Shown here piece after piece: positions 13,892 to 15,432 of a stretch of DNA of 15,432 nucleotides (positions within the stretch are counted from its first letter, which is position 1; each line of letters begins with the position of its first letter). Position numbers and translations under genes: made by a program. Under the pieces are notes generated by a model. That model did no database searches. It worked only from the letters and a program-made list of their open reading frames with translations, and was not told the DNA's origin. Source of the DNA: CAKSIN01 sp964423705 (GTDB lineage: Bacteria > Bacillota > Clostridia > UMGS1810). The DNA is taken from contig CAYRGA010000034.1 in assembly GCA_964423705.1 (NCBI GenBank), positions 1 to 15,432 of the forward strand. The letters run 5' to 3'.

Positions 13892-15298
13892 TCATTTTAA
13901 AAAATCATAATGTTTTTTCTTTTCGGCATACATCTTTTTTTCTGCTCTTATAAGCATATTTTTCAGACCGACAGTGGTTTCTTCCCATACATAACCCACT
14001 GCGGCACTGACATTACCGACATCCATATTTATCTTTAATTCCTCTATACATCTTTCAAACGCAGTTTCGGCAATGCCGAACATCACCACCACAAACTCAT
14101 CGCCGCCGATGCGGTAGCAGTTCTCACCGAAAACATCGTTCAACATTCTCGACATACTGCAAATATATTCATCTCCGGCATTGTGGGATTTGCTGTCATT
14201 TACCTGCTTAAGCCCATTTAAATCGACATACGCTACTCCGGTTTTGGTGAGTACATTAGCTGCCGACGAATTTATCAGTTCCATGTACTTATGTCTGTTA
14301 TACAGAGCAGTCAGCATATCGCGGTAACTTAAAAATTTAAGCTGTTCATTCTTCGACTCCATATCGGAATGGCTCCTCTGGAGCTTTTGTATAAGATTCG
14401 TATTCCATAAAAAGTATATCAAAAGCAGCAGTAATTCAACTATTCCGACCACAAAAAACTTTTTTCTCACGGATATGACATTCGAAAACAGCACATCCTC
14501 CTGAGCGAATACAGCCGTTTGCCAACCGAAAGCTTTGAGCGGCGTATAATACATATACAGATTCTCGCCAGTTGTCTGCGATACGAAGGCAATTGCCCCG
14601 GTTTTAAGGTTCTTTAAATCCTCCTTAAAATTCACATGTTCAAATTTCTTTAAAAGCTTGCGGTCACCAAGCTGATATGCATTTCCGAGCTTTTTATGCC
14701 AGCTGTCCATGATATAATTGCCGTCTTTGGCATCTATAATGCATATATTCGCCTCACCGTTGTAAATAACGGGCTTAAATAAATCGTCGAAAATCTCCAA
14801 ATCAATCATGCCTATCAATACAGCTGAGGAATTGTTGGCATCCGAAATTGGAAGAACGTAATACATACACAGCTTGCCGGTCATGAAGTCTGTCATTCTC
14901 TCTGTAAGGTACTCTCCGCGTGACCGAATTTCCTCATAATCAATCTCCGAGCCGATATCAATCATCTTTCCGTTTGATATCAACGTATTATCGGGATATA
15001 GCACATCTATCCTCGCAAAAATGGTTTTCGGCTGGAGCTTATCAAGATGCAGAAATGATAATTCCTTGGTGGAAATGTCACTGCTGTTTGTCATAATGGT
15101 TTCTATGAGATGCAACTTTGATATTTCGTCATTAAGCTTAATATCTATCTCATTGTTTACATCAGCCACTGTCGTTTTAAGCTCCTGCCAACAGCGCTTT
15201 TCTTCAGTTTTCATTATATTGCCGTACAAAAGCTGTGAAACAATTACTGTAACGACCGATATGCAAAGAATCGGCAGAATACGTTTAATGAAATTCAT
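13892..15298 (-). CDS. Membrane-bound diguanylate cyclase with extracellular Cache-like sensor and GGDEF domain
   Basis: Makes the second messenger cyclic-di-GMP from two GTP. The 468-residue protein has a first membrane helix (about 6-25), an extracytoplasmic region of about 255 residues, a second helix (about 281-298), a short linker of coiled-coil character (about 301-322) and a C-terminal GGDEF domain (about 323-468). The outer part has strands such as GMIDLEIFDDLF and ICIIDAKDGNYIMDS, which resemble double-Cache ligand sensors. The GGDEF domain is intact: RDMLTALYNRHKY (326-338), metal-binding D359 in YVDLNGLKQVND and RIGGDEF (396-402). The inhibitory site RxxD expected just before the active site reads VFGE, so product inhibition through that site is unlikely. 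The ATG has GGAG upstream, somewhat distant (11 bases). No EAL domain and no promoter recognised. Confidence 0.93.
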   Translation of the reverse strand: MNFIKRILPILCISVVTVIVSQLLYGNIMKTEEKRCWQELKTTVADVNNEIDIKLNDEISKLHLIETIMTNSSDISTKELSFLHLDKLQPKTIFARIDVLYPDNTLISNGKMIDIGSEIDYEEIRSRGEYLTERMTDFMTGKLCMYYVLPISDANNSSAVLIGMIDLEIFDDLFKPVIYNGEANICIIDAKDGNYIMDSWHKKLGNAYQLGDRKLLKKFEHVNFKEDLKNLKTGAIAFVSQTTGENLYMYYTPLKAFGWQTAVFAQEDVLFSNVISVRKKFFVVGIVELLLLLIYFLWNTNLIQKLQRSHSDMESKNEQLKFLSYRDMLTALYNRHKYMELINSSAANVLTKTGVAYVDLNGLKQVNDSKSHNAGDEYICSMSRMLNDVFGENCYRIGGDEFVVVMFGIAETAFERCIEELKINMDVGNVSAAVGYVWEETTVGLKNMLIRAEKKMYAEKKKHYDFLK

Positions 15299-15360
15299 AA
15301 TTTTTCAAGCTCCAAACTTACGTTTTTAATATTGGATTTTCGAATTAATTCCGCTTTCTC

Positions 15361-15421
15361 CGCCTCATTCGACGCCGTCTATTGACACGGCGGTCGAACG
15401 ACCGCAAAAGCCGTAGGCTTT
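15361..15421 (-). repeat. Hairpin-rich intergenic repeat, divergent relative of module B, inverted
   Basis: Read on the minus strand, the end of this element is TCGAATGAGGCGG, nearly identical to TCGAATGAGGTGG at the end of module B (10664-10676). In the same relative place before it stands a hairpin, CGCCGT/ACGGCG (15373-15378, 15387-15392), with different sequence from module B. Beyond it are two more perfect inverted repeats, GCGGTCG-AA-CGACCGC (15390-15405) and AAAGCC-GTA-GGCTTT (15407-15421). No coding frame is supported. It lies about 60 bases upstream of the diguanylate cyclase start and may continue past the window. Confidence 0.55.
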
Positions 15422-15432
15422 AAGAATTTTAT

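Overview
The window looks like a scaffold from a low-to-mid-GC, Gram-positive member of the Clostridia, probably a gut lineage assembled from metagenomic or draft data. Three things point there: the gene order hprK - ROK kinase - murB - rapZ - yvcK - whiA - dnaE, strong AGGAGG-type ribosome binding sites, and sigma-A promoters with 17-base spacers. A run of exactly 100 N (10799-10898) marks a scaffold gap.

Left part (1-7097, minus strand): one housekeeping cluster, probably transcribed leftward from a promoter near 7155-7183. It encodes HPr kinase/phosphorylase, a ROK sugar kinase, MurB, RapZ, YvcK, WhiA and the first 416 residues of DNA polymerase III alpha. It links carbon-catabolite sensing (HprK), sugar phosphorylation (ROK) and UDP-GlcNAc metabolism (MurB, with RapZ and YvcK known as UDP-sugar/GlcN-6-P-linked regulators) to division (WhiA) and replication (DnaE). 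No HPr or Crh gene lies between whiA and dnaE; those two overlap by one base. The murB frame has no usual start codon where homology requires one; an ATT with a well-placed AGGAG is the best candidate.

Middle (7288-10525, plus strand): a clear promoter drives trkA-trkH, a potassium uptake system. A small two-helix DUF378-type membrane protein follows and ends in a strong symmetrical terminator.

10526-10987: no gene. It holds two nearly identical copies of a composite, hairpin-rich repeat about 137 bases long. The second copy is interrupted by the assembly gap exactly at an internal hairpin loop. A more divergent, inverted relative appears to lie at the right end of the window (15361-15421).

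Right part: an aldo/keto reductase (minus) with its own promoter; a small XRE-type regulator (minus) divergent from a membrane-anchored, ComEC-like metallo-beta-lactamase-fold protein (plus), whose promoter spacer is a perfect 17-base palindrome; then, convergent to it, a probable two-gene unit (minus) of a membrane-bound diguanylate cyclase followed by a nicotinamidase-like cysteine hydrolase.

I did not find a clearly new multi-gene system. The items most worth checking are the murB start, the palindrome inside the promoter of the MBL gene, and the repeat family with its assembly gap.
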